64,000 nt of DNA from Lentisphaerota bacterium (GCA_015061495.1 SUWL01000002.1:1-64000), one strand, 5' to 3'; positions 1 through 10,580 are shown, counted from the stretch's first letter. Numbers and translations: made by a program. Notes: generated from the letters alone by a model not told the origin.

Positions 1-1373
1 TCGGTATCCCCGCCGGAAAAAGCCACACGATTGTACGTTTGGTGCATGTGATGGCTTCTCCGGATGAGTTCGTCTATCTGAATCTGCTCCGCAGAGAGCT
101 GAACCGCAACAATGTCACCATTCCCGGCCCGTTCAAATTCGGACACCGGGCGTGGAAAGAGTGGCCCAAAACCATGCGTAATTCGATCGTCAACGGTGTG
201 CCGTGGATCGAATATATGAATGGTTCCGGCAAATCCCGCGAAGAGATCAAAAAGATGGCGAAAGAGGAACTTGCCGCGATCGCTGCCAAAGATCCGGGCA
301 TGAAACTGCTGGCGACTCTGGAGCACAACCTTTTTGCGGTGGATATCACCAAGATCCCCGGCGGAGAGATCCTGCCCGGCAAACCCGGCGACTCCCGGCA
401 TTACGGTATCAAACTCAATGCCGCACAATCCAAACTTCTGGAATCCAATCCCAATGCTGATTCCATGATCCGGGACAAACACGGCCGCATCGTGGTGGAA
501 AACTTCTTTTCCAAACCGCCCTATATCGACCTTTTCGTCTATGCTGAAGTCGGCAATTACCGTTATAAACACCTGCTTTCCCTGATCGATTATCTGATGG
601 ATGAGTGCGGTTATCAGGGTATTTACATCGACCAGTTTGCTGCCGGTGCGGCGGCATGGAACCGGGTCGACCGGGCAAGATTTGACAAATGGGACGGATT
701 TTCCGTGAATATGAGTGCGGACGGCAAAATCAAAGAAAAACTTTATGATTACACCGTCACGGCATCTTCAGCGCGGGTGAATATCACCCGTCATGTGCTG
801 GATAAAGGCGGGATTTTCATCGCCAATACCCAACCGTGTACCGAGGAAGAAACTTTGGTTCCAGGTGTGCGTTTCACGGAAATGGAGAATAACAACGTTA
901 CCGATACTCTGCTGGGCAAAGATGAACCTTCTGACTTCCTCTATCAGGCGATGGGGCAGTTGAGTTCGACTCCGTCCACGCTGGGAATCCGTCCGCAGCG
1001 ACATGTTGCCGACCGCAAACAGTGGGGAAAGATCCTCAACCGTTCCATCATCATTGCTCTGCGGCACGGACTGGTCTACTACAATTACCATGTCGGAGTC
1101 GATGAACGTTACGGCGGGTACGGTATTCTGGATAAAATGTTCCCCATCACCCCGGTGGAACTTGGTAAAGGCTTCATCATCGGCAAAGAGCGTATTCTGA
1201 CCGCTGTTTCCCGGCAGTTTGTTCTGGATAACGCTCCGCAGGAAGTCTATCAGTATGACTCCAACGGCATGCCCAAAGAGGCCAATTACTCCATTGCTCC
1301 GGACGGTAAAGGCAAATTCATCCTCAATATCAAACTTGAGGACTGGAATGAAACTTGCGCCATAATTCTCTGA
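1..1373 (+). CDS. Uncharacterised glycosidase-like protein (TIM-barrel type), 5' end truncated by the window edge
   Basis: Frame is open from base 3 (GIPAGKSHTIVRLVHVMASPDEF...), so the listed ATG at 39 is probably internal. 'YQGIYIDQFAAGAAAWN' resembles a barrel strand motif. Hairpin terminator follows. Confidence 0.6.
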   Translation, partial: GIPAGKSHTIVRLVHVMASPDEFVYLNLLRRELNRNNVTIPGPFKFGHRAWKEWPKTMRNSIVNGVPWIEYMNGSGKSREEIKKMAKEELAAIAAKDPGMKLLATLEHNLFAVDITKIPGGEILPGKPGDSRHYGIKLNAAQSKLLESNPNADSMIRDKHGRIVVENFFSKPPYIDLFVYAEVGNYRYKHLLSLIDYLMDECGYQGIYIDQFAAGAAAWNRVDRARFDKWDGFSVNMSADGKIKEKLYDYTVTASSARVNITRHVLDKGGIFIANTQPCTEEETLVPGVRFTEMENNNVTDTLLGKDEPSDFLYQAMGQLSSTPSTLGIRPQRHVADRKQWGKILNRSIIIALRHGLVYYNYHVGVDERYGGYGILDKMFPITPVELGKGFIIGKERILTAVSRQFVLDNAPQEVYQYDSNGMPKEANYSIAPDGKGKFILNIKLEDWNETCAIIL

Positions 1374-1384
1374 AAACTCTTTTT

Positions 1385-1418
1385 CCCCGCCGCAAGTGAC
1401 CGTGCGGCGGGGATTTTT
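1385..1418 (+). terminator. Intrinsic terminator
   Basis: CCCCGCCGCA-AGTGACCG-TGCGGCGGGG-ATTTTT just after the stop at 1373. Confidence 0.8.
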
Positions 1419-1429
1419 ATTGCGGTCAA

Positions 1430-4400
1430 ATGGAGAAAGTGATCATGAATAACAGCAATATCAATAATATTTACCGGGAACATATCCGGCTTTTTCTGGA
1501 ACGCAGACAGGCGGATATTTACGGAGAATCACTTCCGTTGAAAGCCGAATTTGCCCATTCGGTCAAGCCGGTGAAATTTTCCGGTATCGGTCAATTGACT
1601 TTTCAACCAGTTTCCGAAGGGATGCGTTGGGGTGAAAAGTGGGAAAGTGCCTGGTTTCATCTGCAAGGTACGGTTCCGGAACACTGGCGGGGAAAAACTG
1701 CCGCACTGCGGTTGAATCTCAGCGGAGAGATATTGCTGTCGGATGCTGCCGGAGTGCCGCTGTGCGGTTTGACTTCCGGTTCGGTGCATGATCCGGCATT
1801 TGTCAAAGAACGCTGGGTGATCGGCACGGTTTCCGGCGGGGAGAATATCGAATTTTACGCTGAAGCCGCCGCCAACCATCTTTTCGGAGTGGATCTGCCC
1901 TATGAAGTTGCCCTTGATACACTGCATCCGGAAGGCTCCTTTGAGGCAATCGCTCATATTATGCGTCTGGTTGAATTCCGGACGGATGTCTGGCAATTAC
2001 TGCTGGATATCCGCACTCTTTTTGATGCGATGGAATCCATGCCGGAAAATGATTACCGGGCCAATATCATTTTGCGTACTTTGCATCAGGCGGTCTGTAT
2101 CTATCAGGATGATCCGGAAAAAGCTGTTCCGGCAAGAGATGTTTTGCAGAAACTGCTCAAACTGCCGGCAGCAGCTTCGGCATTGACGGTTTATGCTGTC
2201 GGCCACGCCCATCTGGATGTCGGCTGGCTCTGGCCGGTACGGGAAAGCATCCGCAAAGCGGCACGCACTTTTTCCAGCCAGCTGCGGATGTTGGAAAAGT
2301 ATCCGGAATATATTTTCGGAGCCTCCCAACCGCAATTATATATGTTTGTCAAAGAAAACTATCCGGAACTTTACCGGCAGATCAAAGAGCGGGTCAAAGA
2401 GGGACGCTGGGAACTTCAGGGCGGGATGTGGGTGGAAGCCGACTGCAATCTTATTTCCGGTGAATCGATGATCCGCCAGTTTATTCACGGCAAGAATTTC
2501 TTTATGGATGAATTCGGTATTGAGGTAAAAAATCTCTGGCTGCCGGATGTTTTCGGTTATTCCGCCGCCATGCCGCAGATCATCCGCAAATCCGGATGTG
2601 ATTTTTTCCTGACCCAGAAACTCTCCTGGAGTACGATCAATACTTTTCCGCATGAGACCTTTATCTGGCAGGGGATCGACGGCAGTCAGGTGCTGTCGCA
2701 CTTCCCGCCGGAAAAGAGCTACAACTCCCAACTGCTGCCGGGGAAATTGAGCAAAGCGCAGAACGGATTTAAGGAAAACGGTTTTCTGGATAAATTTGTT
2801 TCGCTTTTCGGCATCGGTGACGGCGGCGGCGGCCCTAAAGAGGAGTATATGGAAAATTTCCGGCGGGTGCAGAATTGGGAATTTACTCCCCGTGTCCGCT
2901 GCAGCCGGGCGGAGGATTTCTTCCGGGAATTGGCAAAAGATCAGGATAAACTGGATAAATTCACCGGAGAATTGTATCTTGAATTTCACCGGGGTACATT
3001 CACTTCGCAATCCCGGGTGAAACGGGCCAACCGCAAGAATGAACAATTGTTAAGTGCTGTGGAATTTATGATGGCCCAGCTTCCGCCGGAATATTACCCG
3101 GCGGAAAAACTGGACAAATTCTGGAAAACCCTGCTGTGCAATCAATTCCACGATATTATCCCCGGTTCGTCGATCGGCATGGTTTATCAGGATGCCGCCG
3201 CCGATCACGCAATGATCGCTGACGGCTGCCGCCAAATACTGGCAGAGGCGGCAGAAAAACTTTTCATCCGGGATGAAAATTGTGTGACGCTGGTCAATAC
3301 CCTGTCGGAAAAATACTGCAATCTTATCTCCCTGCCGGAAACGTGGCAGAATTGCGAAGTGAAAACGGCCGATGGCACCACTTTGCCGGTTCAGGATGAA
3401 GCCGATGGCAAAGTGACTGTTGCTCTGCCGCTTGACGGAGGTACTTTTACCACTTTATTCCGGGGTGGGGAAAGAAAACCGTCCAGCCCCCGCCGTGTCA
3501 CTCCGCTGGTTCTGGAAAATGAACTTATCCGGTATGAATTTGAATCATCCGGCAGGCTGCTCCGGGCATTTGACCGTGAAACCGCTCTGGAAATGCTTTC
3601 TGCCCCCGGTAACGTATTGACGTTGTACCACGATCAACCCAATATTTATGAAGCGTGGGATGTGGAAATTTTTTACCCCGATGAGGTCAATTGCGTGCTG
3701 AATGCCGATCATTGTGCCGCTTACAAAGGCGAAGTCTGTGATTTTCTGGAATTCACTTATCACTTCGGCAAATCGGTGCTGCATCAGAAAGTCAAGTTGT
3801 CTTCCGGCAGTAAACTCCTGGAGTTTGAAAACACTGTCCAATGGCACGAAACCAGAAGAATGCTGCGTACTGCATTCCCGACCACTGTTGAAGCGCCGGA
3901 TGCGCTTTTTGACATCCAGTACGGCAACATCCGGCGCGCCACTCACAACAACAGCAGTTGGGAAACGGCGCAGTTTGAGGTTTGCGCCCACCGTTATGCG
4001 GATATTTCCGACAGCCGCTGCGGAGCGGCATTGCTCAATGACTGCAAATACGGTTACAAGGTAAAGGGAAATACGCTGGATCTGGCGTTGCTGCGTTCTC
4101 CGAAATATCCGGATTTTTCGGCCGACACCGGAGAACACCGTTTTACTTATGCGTTTTATCCGCACAAGGGAAATGCGCTGGATTCCGGATTGCTGGGTGA
4201 AGCAGCTTCACTTAACCGGGAAGTACTGGTATTTGACCGGTTCCGCAGTGCAAGTGCCGGATCATTCTGCCGGGTAAATGGTGACGGTCTGACCCTCGGA
4301 GCGTTGAAAAAAGCAGAAAAATCCGCTTGCCGGATCATCCGTATTGTGGAAACCAAGGGGAAATATTCTTCTGGTTCACTGGAATTTGCCATGCCGGTAA

Positions 4401-4516
4401 AAGTTTGTCCGACCGACTTGATCGAATGGCGCGACGGAGATATCACCGCTCTGCCGGACGGCAGACTGGAACTGGAGTTGTCTCCGTTTGAAATTCGCAC
4501 TTACAAAGTCTTCTGA
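1430..4516 (+). CDS. Alpha-mannosidase, GH38 family
   Basis: 1028 aa with GH38 motifs 'GHAHLDVGWLWPVRE', 'GGMWVEADCNLISGES', 'LWLPDVFGYSAAMPQI'. Start could be 1430 or 1445. Confidence 0.92.
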   Translation: MEKVIMNNSNINNIYREHIRLFLERRQADIYGESLPLKAEFAHSVKPVKFSGIGQLTFQPVSEGMRWGEKWESAWFHLQGTVPEHWRGKTAALRLNLSGEILLSDAAGVPLCGLTSGSVHDPAFVKERWVIGTVSGGENIEFYAEAAANHLFGVDLPYEVALDTLHPEGSFEAIAHIMRLVEFRTDVWQLLLDIRTLFDAMESMPENDYRANIILRTLHQAVCIYQDDPEKAVPARDVLQKLLKLPAAASALTVYAVGHAHLDVGWLWPVRESIRKAARTFSSQLRMLEKYPEYIFGASQPQLYMFVKENYPELYRQIKERVKEGRWELQGGMWVEADCNLISGESMIRQFIHGKNFFMDEFGIEVKNLWLPDVFGYSAAMPQIIRKSGCDFFLTQKLSWSTINTFPHETFIWQGIDGSQVLSHFPPEKSYNSQLLPGKLSKAQNGFKENGFLDKFVSLFGIGDGGGGPKEEYMENFRRVQNWEFTPRVRCSRAEDFFRELAKDQDKLDKFTGELYLEFHRGTFTSQSRVKRANRKNEQLLSAVEFMMAQLPPEYYPAEKLDKFWKTLLCNQFHDIIPGSSIGMVYQDAAADHAMIADGCRQILAEAAEKLFIRDENCVTLVNTLSEKYCNLISLPETWQNCEVKTADGTTLPVQDEADGKVTVALPLDGGTFTTLFRGGERKPSSPRRVTPLVLENELIRYEFESSGRLLRAFDRETALEMLSAPGNVLTLYHDQPNIYEAWDVEIFYPDEVNCVLNADHCAAYKGEVCDFLEFTYHFGKSVLHQKVKLSSGSKLLEFENTVQWHETRRMLRTAFPTTVEAPDALFDIQYGNIRRATHNNSSWETAQFEVCAHRYADISDSRCGAALLNDCKYGYKVKGNTLDLALLRSPKYPDFSADTGEHRFTYAFYPHKGNALDSGLLGEAASLNREVLVFDRFRSASAGSFCRVNGDGLTLGALKKAEKSACRIIRIVETKGKYSSGSLEFAMPVKVCPTDLIEWRDGDITALPDGRLELELSPFEIRTYKVF

Positions 4517-4542
4517 TTTCCGGAGATCACCGTAAAGCGGAT

Positions 4543-4571
4543 TTGACAAAACGCCTTTTGACGTGTATAAT
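4543..4571 (+). promoter_or_regulatory. Consensus sigma70-type promoter
   Basis: TTGACA - 17 nt - TATAAT; the -10 ends 8 nt before ATG 4580. Confidence 0.75.
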
Positions 4572-4579
4572 AATCCATT

Positions 4580-4885
4580 ATGGTTACTCTGAAAAAAGAT
4601 ATTATCCACGTTTATGACCGCTTTGAGCAGGAGACCGAGGAGAGGATTCTCAACGGTTCGCTCAAGGCGGGCGATTGCATTATTTCCGGAAATGATGCCG
4701 CAGCGTACTACAAGATCAGCCGCCGTTCTGCGCGTACTGCCACACACACCGCAGTCTGCGGATGTTCGGATGTTTTGCGGCAGGTTCAGGTATGCAGACT
4801 GCAACCCTCCATTCCGGATGGAATGATTGTGAATCCGACTTTTCCGTCTTCCTCAAGCCAAAATGCGGTTATGTCATTGAATTGA
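4580..4885 (+). pseudogene. Degraded or truncated GntR-type HTH regulator
   Basis: N-terminus 'RFEQETEERILNGSLKAGDCIISGNDAAAYYKISRRSARTA' resembles a GntR wHTH; the rest (HTAVCGCSDVLRQVQVC...) loses family character. Confidence 0.5.
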
Positions 4886-4952
4886 TGCGTTGCTAAAATA
4901 TTGAATTTTGCAGTTATTTGCATTGAGACCCTATGCAGTTTATAATCTTCTT

Positions 4953-5717
4953 TTAACGGCATTCTTTGATGAAGTTCCGGAATCCAGATGCCATAGCACC
5001 CCAGTCACTGGTTCCGGCGAACCAATTTACCCCCCGTTCTTTCCAACGTGGAAATCCTCCAGCCGCTGTACCGAGTATTTTGCCGGCAGCTTTCGTCTTG
5101 GCACAGATTTCATCCAGCACTTTATTCAGTTCTGGATCATCCATGCGATTGAGTATTCCCATGCTGCCGGAGAGATCACAGGGACCGATACAGATACTGC
5201 CGATACCGGGAACTTTCAAAATTTCATCAAGATTTTTTACGGCATCGATATGTTCGATTTGAACAATGACCCAAGGATTGTTTTCCGAATCTTTAAGATA
5301 CTCAAAAAAGTCGCATTCTCCATATCGAACCGCACGGCGTACTCCGCATCCGCGTCGTCCACGCAATGGATAGCGGCAGGCTTCCACTGCTGCTGCAGCT
5401 TCTTCCGCACTGTTGACCATCGGCACAATAATTGCCGCAGGTGCAAGGTCAAGATAAGGCTTGATCAGCATAGGATCATTGGCACGCACCCGGACAAAAG
5501 GTGCGCAACCGGTACCACGAGTGGCAATAATATGTTTCATCACGCCATCAATCGTATGCGGAGCATGCTCCGCATCGATCCAGATAAAGTCAAGTCCGAC
5601 ATCTCCTGCTAACTCACTGACTGTCAGATCACTTAAAGTCACCACACCGCCAAGACAGATTTTACCATCAGAAACTTTTTTCAGGAATCCATTCAATCCA
5701 TTATCAACCATTTTCAT
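4953..5717 (-). CDS. HpcH/HpaI aldolase/citrate lyase family protein
   Basis: 254 aa: 'FIWIDAEHAPHTID', 'VIVQIEHIDAVKNLDEIL.VPGIGSICIGPCDLSGSMG'. Confidence 0.9.
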   Translation of the reverse strand: MKMVDNGLNGFLKKVSDGKICLGGVVTLSDLTVSELAGDVGLDFIWIDAEHAPHTIDGVMKHIIATRGTGCAPFVRVRANDPMLIKPYLDLAPAAIIVPMVNSAEEAAAAVEACRYPLRGRRGCGVRRAVRYGECDFFEYLKDSENNPWVIVQIEHIDAVKNLDEILKVPGIGSICIGPCDLSGSMGILNRMDDPELNKVLDEICAKTKAAGKILGTAAGGFPRWKERGVNWFAGTSDWGAMASGFRNFIKECR

Positions 5718-5737
5718 CTTCCTCTCATAAAGTGATG

Positions 5738-6085
5738 TGACCCCAAAAATTTGGACGGGTTAAACTACATGGAATGGGTTCGGTATTGTACCGGGCTCAT
5801 TCCTTTTAATTTTAAAGATACTCTCTCGTTGTTAAAATAGCAAATGTATTCTTCAAGTTTCTGCTGAAAATCTTCAACAGAACAGAAAGTTTCACCGATA
5901 AACATTTCTGTTTTCAGTCTACCGAAAAACTTTTCCATAACGCTGTTATCCAAACAATTTCCTTTTCTGGACATACTTTGAGTGACATTATGCTCTTTCA
6001 GCATAGACTGATATTCCCGCATTTGGTACTGCCATTCCTTGATCAGAATGCATTATTGGCGTTGCATCTTTCGGCAACTCAAAGG
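5738..6085 (-). mobile_element. IS3-family insertion sequence remnant (3' part of OrfB transposase plus terminal end)
   Basis: ORF 5765..6022 'SMSRKGNCLDNSVMEKFFGRLKTEMF...YICYFNNERVSLKLKGMSPVQYR' is an IS3 integrase core C-terminus. TGACCCCAAAAATTTGGACGGG terminus at 5738. Upstream frame reads 'LPKDATPIMHSDQG' before a frameshift. Confidence 0.88.
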
Positions 6086-6138
6086 GGGGCAGCACGGGCA
6101 AATTTTGTAATCTGCTGCCCTGTACCGGTCACAAATAC

Positions 6139-7320
6139 TTATTTCAACAGCTTGGTACAAAATTCTTTCAGCATGGCAGAAGCATTGCACAAAGTCTCTT
6201 CTGAACAGGCGTAAGAGAAACGGACAAAATTGTCAGCCCCGAATCCGCATCCGGGAGCTGCTGCGATGAATGCCTCATCCATCATCCGATCACAGAAATC
6301 CGTACTGGACAATCCATAGGCAGAAATGTCGCAGAAAACGTAAAATGCCCCTGACGGACGGATAAACTTCAGTCCGGGGATCTGGTTAAGCAGTCCGCAA
6401 AAAAGTTCACGTCTTTGAGCAAATGCCAATCTCATTTTTTCGCAATCAGCAGAACATTCTTTGAGGGCTTTTAATGCTCCATATTGAGCAAAAGTGGTAA
6501 CATTCGCAACAAAATGGGTCTGCAAGGCATCGATCTTTTTTGTCAGCCACAACGGGGCAGTGAGGAAACCTACACGCCATCCGGTCATAGCATAACTTTT
6601 ACTGAAAGAATCGATCGTGATCGTATGTTCTGCAATTTCCGGAGCAAGCGAAGCAACACTGATGTGAGGCTGATCCTCGTCATAAGTAAGTTTTTCGTAA
6701 ACTTCATCGGAAAGGATCATGAAATTCTTTTCAACGGCCCAGCGGCCAAGGGTCTCCAGTGCGGCTTTCCGGTAAACAGCTCCGGTAGGATTGGATGGAG
6801 AACAGAGAATTACCAGACGGGTTTTTTCGGTAACATAGCGGGCAAGATCCTCCTCTGTCAATTCAAAATTATTTTCCGGATATGTTTGAACAAACACCGG
6901 ACGTGCACCGGAAGCAGCAACCATGTGCAAATGGCTGACCCAGTACGGAACAGGAATGATGACCTCATCTCCAGGACCGCAAAGAGCTGTGATTGCAGCT
7001 GCACAGGCAAATTTGCCGCCGGGGGTCACCACAACCTGTGCAGGAGAAGAAATAATGCCGTCAGCATTGAATTTTTCGGCACACGCTTCACGCAATTCGG
7101 AGATCCCGGCGGGGATAGTATATTTCGTCATTCCGGCTTTCATTGCTTCAAAGCATGCCGTTTTGATCGGATCAGGTGTATCGAAATCAGGTTCGCCGAC
7201 TGAAAGCATATGAACTTGAATACCTTTTTTGGCAAGTTCGATCCCTTTGATCAGGGAACCAAGTGTTTCAGACGGGGGGAGAGCCCCCAAAAGGCCAGTA
7301 GTTTTTTCCAGATTTTTCAT
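6139..7320 (-). CDS. PLP-dependent aminotransferase, class I/II (aspartate aminotransferase-like)
   Basis: 393 aa: 'SVGEPDFDTPDPIKTA', 'SPSNPTGAVYRK', 'SFSKSYAMTGWRVG'. Confidence 0.93.
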   Translation of the reverse strand: MKNLEKTTGLLGALPPSETLGSLIKGIELAKKGIQVHMLSVGEPDFDTPDPIKTACFEAMKAGMTKYTIPAGISELREACAEKFNADGIISSPAQVVVTPGGKFACAAAITALCGPGDEVIIPVPYWVSHLHMVAASGARPVFVQTYPENNFELTEEDLARYVTEKTRLVILCSPSNPTGAVYRKAALETLGRWAVEKNFMILSDEVYEKLTYDEDQPHISVASLAPEIAEHTITIDSFSKSYAMTGWRVGFLTAPLWLTKKIDALQTHFVANVTTFAQYGALKALKECSADCEKMRLAFAQRRELFCGLLNQIPGLKFIRPSGAFYVFCDISAYGLSSTDFCDRMMDEAFIAAAPGCGFGADNFVRFSYACSEETLCNASAMLKEFCTKLLK

Positions 7321-7364
7321 AATGTATTTCCTTTATTTTACAGTTTTAATGTTTATCATGTTTA

Positions 7365-10172
7365 TCAATCATCGATCGGACGGCCGCCGGCATCGATCTT
7401 CTTGCCGAGAGTTTTGGCTTCGCCATTAGCTTGATCAATTCTTTGCAGCAGTTTTTCTTCATCCCATTCCGGAGCATCAATATAATTTTTCCCGTTCAAA
7501 TATTGCAAAATCGCTCCTCTCAAATACTCTGAAGCCGGATTGTTTTTATCAAAGTTGAAGCCGGCAATAATCAATCTTCCTTTGCCGATTTTGTATTCCG
7601 ACAGCAGTGATTTGTGTTTGATCAGCTTGAATGACGGAATCAATTCAAATAAGGGCTTGAATTCCGGCATGTCATTATCCTTGACCAATGATTTGGAATT
7701 GGTCATCAATCCATAAAACTGCCAATCTGCAAAATTATCATGCGGGAATTTTTCCCAAATCGGGTGAATATTCACCAAAGCCCCGGAGTGTCCCAAACAT
7801 CTGCCCGAAGTGTGCGGTCTGAATGTTTCCACCAAGGTTTCCCCGGGAAAATTATTGCATAACATGACCCCGCCGCCATTTTTGATGAATCCGATATCTT
7901 CAACGGTCAGCTTGTCAACAATTTTTGCGTTTTCGCAAGCAGTTTCAATTTCAGGGAATATCCAGATATTCCACTGATTTTTTATTTCTGAATTTTTACT
8001 GCTTACGACAGCAGATATAATTGCCTTTTTACCTTCTTTCAAAGCGGGCAAATCAAATTCGATTTGCGTTAATTCAGTGATTTTACCATTGACGATCTTT
8101 GCAATATTCAACTGTTTTTCTGCGATAATTTCATTATCAATCACAACACTCCACTTGACCTGACAATCTTTTAAGATTTCCTTGCCATAGTGTGAAATTT
8201 GAAGCGTTTCCGAATAGATTTCCCCGGCACGGTAATTGCGATATTTTCCCATACCGCACAGCAGAACTGAACTGTTGTTGTAACGAAGTATATCAGCTGT
8301 TGTTTCCCCATATTTTTCTTCATAAAATTCGTTGAATAGTCCGCAAGGATAACCGATCGTATGCCAGTGGGTATCAATGCCGCCCAGGTAATCATAACCC
8401 GTAATACTTGGACAACTGCGGAGATTCTCGATCAGCTGCTTTCTTATTGATGACATGAAAAGGGTGTTATATTGGTAATATTTCCGCCAATTTTGATAAA
8501 CACCGTGTTTCTGCATATTTTTTCTTGCGGCGACGAAAAGATCTGTCCCGATGTAAGTATCTTCATAACGCTGCTCCAAATCAAAATCCAAATATCCGCC
8601 CAAAATTCCGATCTCATGGCTCAAACACGGTTTGCCTTTGTAGGCACTCAAAAGCTCTTCCATTTTTTCGGTTCCGGGGAAATCATCATGCTCATAGCTG
8701 AAATATGAACAGCACAGACCTCCATAAACATCGGAAAATTCCGATACTTTCGCCAATTTTTCCGCATCATGCGGATAAGGATACATCTCAATATTTGCTC
8801 CATCCTGCAAGCAATATTCGATACCTCTGATTGCTTCTTGCGGATTAAAAAGCATACCGGGAGCAAGTTTTTTTAACATGGCAGCAACTTTTTTGAGCCG
8901 GATTATTGCCTCATCACTGATGATTTTTTCGTTGCCCTCGCAGAGAATGACTGCACAACTGTGACGACGGATCATTCGGATAATTGCTTCTGCTTCTGCA
9001 AAAGAATAAACCGCCGGGAATTCAGTCTGCACCAAAATCCCCAATTCATCACAAGCCTCATAAAACGGTTCCGGAGGACACCAGGTATGACAGCGGATAA
9101 AGTTGAATCCCGCCTTTTTCAAAACTCCCAGATCACGGATGTATTTTGCCTTGTCAAAATGTGGATTTGTCGTTTCCGGGAAGTAACAATGTTCGGTAAC
9201 TCCGCTTAAAAAGGTCGGTATCCCATTAAGCAGTAATTGAGTTCCGTGTGCTTTAAAAGTTCTGGCACCGTACTTCAGTGATACGCGGTCAAGTTCTGTA
9301 TCATTATCATACAAAACCGCTTCAAAAGTATAAAGTTCTGGCTTGTCATCACTCCAGTGTTTTTGAACAATGGTATCTGTTTCAAAGTCAAAATCGTCTT
9401 CTTTCACTTCAAAAATGCCGTTATCGACAGTGTTTGCTCCGTCTTTGATGAACCATTCAACTTTGGTTTTATCGCCGTTTTCAAGCTCAAAATGCCAATG
9501 AAGTTTTTCATTTTCATAAGAAATGAACCAATCTCGGATGGCTGATTTTCCGGTGATATGCAGTTTTACTCCGCCGCCGATCCCGCCACGCTCGGATTGA
9601 TAGCCCTGTGCCGCCAACCCTCTATGCTGTCCCGGACGGCAGCCAGTCGGTATCCCGGCATGGGTTTTATCCCGGCGGTGATATGCTCCGCCGTCATCAT
9701 GGAAGTTGCAAACAATTATAATTAATTCATTTAAACCTTTTTTTACAAAATTTGTCAATTCATAAACCGAAGGTACTGAATATCCCGTGGTTTTACCGGC
9801 ATAATTTCCATTGCAATAGACAAAGCATCCCCACATCGCAGGACCGATATTCATGAAAACGCGTTCGTTTTCATCCAAATCAAGTTCGATTTCTTTGCGA
9901 TAATATCCGCTGCCGACCAAAAAAGAACTTGCCGCATGCGGAGTCAAAGATTTACCCATCGGGAAATGTACCTTGCGGTAGTCAGGATTGAATCTGGCGG
10001 CAAGCCCGAAAAAGTCCTCTTCGTCAAAAAGTTCATAATGGTCATCCCAATATCCGGGTATTACCATTTTTCCTGAATAATCTTTAATTCTTGGCAACGC
10101 AGTTTTTTCTGCTTCAAACTCTTGCGGATTATAGAAAAAATCCCAAATCCCATTAAGTGTAATTTCACGCAT
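7365..10172 (-). CDS. Glycoside hydrolase family 2-like protein (beta-galactosidase/beta-mannosidase type)
   Basis: 935 aa; N-terminal jelly roll 'LNGIWDFFYNP', central 'LLLNGIPTFLSGVTEHCYFPETT...AGFNFIRCHTWCPPEPFYEACDELGILVQTEFP'. Confidence 0.85.
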   Translation of the reverse strand: MREITLNGIWDFFYNPQEFEAEKTALPRIKDYSGKMVIPGYWDDHYELFDEEDFFGLAARFNPDYRKVHFPMGKSLTPHAASSFLVGSGYYRKEIELDLDENERVFMNIGPAMWGCFVYCNGNYAGKTTGYSVPSVYELTNFVKKGLNELIIIVCNFHDDGGAYHRRDKTHAGIPTGCRPGQHRGLAAQGYQSERGGIGGGVKLHITGKSAIRDWFISYENEKLHWHFELENGDKTKVEWFIKDGANTVDNGIFEVKEDDFDFETDTIVQKHWSDDKPELYTFEAVLYDNDTELDRVSLKYGARTFKAHGTQLLLNGIPTFLSGVTEHCYFPETTNPHFDKAKYIRDLGVLKKAGFNFIRCHTWCPPEPFYEACDELGILVQTEFPAVYSFAEAEAIIRMIRRHSCAVILCEGNEKIISDEAIIRLKKVAAMLKKLAPGMLFNPQEAIRGIEYCLQDGANIEMYPYPHDAEKLAKVSEFSDVYGGLCCSYFSYEHDDFPGTEKMEELLSAYKGKPCLSHEIGILGGYLDFDLEQRYEDTYIGTDLFVAARKNMQKHGVYQNWRKYYQYNTLFMSSIRKQLIENLRSCPSITGYDYLGGIDTHWHTIGYPCGLFNEFYEEKYGETTADILRYNNSSVLLCGMGKYRNYRAGEIYSETLQISHYGKEILKDCQVKWSVVIDNEIIAEKQLNIAKIVNGKITELTQIEFDLPALKEGKKAIISAVVSSKNSEIKNQWNIWIFPEIETACENAKIVDKLTVEDIGFIKNGGGVMLCNNFPGETLVETFRPHTSGRCLGHSGALVNIHPIWEKFPHDNFADWQFYGLMTNSKSLVKDNDMPEFKPLFELIPSFKLIKHKSLLSEYKIGKGRLIIAGFNFDKNNPASEYLRGAILQYLNGKNYIDAPEWDEEKLLQRIDQANGEAKTLGKKIDAGGRPIDD

Positions 10173-10244
10173 TTTGTTCTCCTGAAAATATTATTCAAAT
10201 AAATACCGGCAAATTATCCGATTCACACTTTTCATTTTGACTGG

Positions 10245-10574
10245 TCAGAATATCATTACAGTCAACAAAGCCAAAACCGGGGCAGAAAAAATCAAGTAAG
10301 GCATTCTGCGCCCGATCCGGGTGCGTGTCTTATCACTTATGGTGCTTATCAAAGGACAAAGAACAAACGAGATCGCATTGGGCAATGTTGCCAATATCAA
10401 TGAAATCTGCTTCGCATCCGCTCCTGCATTATCCAATAAGATCGGCTTTACATTCGGCAGCAAATTATAACATACCAATCCCAGGGTTTGAGTTGCAAGC
10501 AGCATCATAAACCCCACCAACAGCAATTGGTAAATATTATATTTCAAGTTTCTGATTGAATAAATTTTATCCAT
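10245..10574 (-). pseudogene. N-terminal fragment of a GPH/MFS sugar:cation symporter
   Basis: 109 aa ending at '...GRRMPYLIFSAPVLALLTVMIF*'; 'TRTRIGRRMPY' is a GPH/MFS loop motif. Stop after about two TM segments and next gene starts 73 nt downstream, so most of the protein is missing. Confidence 0.75.
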
Positions 10575-10580
10575 GATTTT

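Noticed and set aside
6090-6125. Possible further copy of the CAAATTTTGTAA terminal repeat
   Set aside because: Only about 12 nt match, and it forms the loop of a GGGCAGCA/TGCTGCCC hairpin better explained as a gene-end structure.
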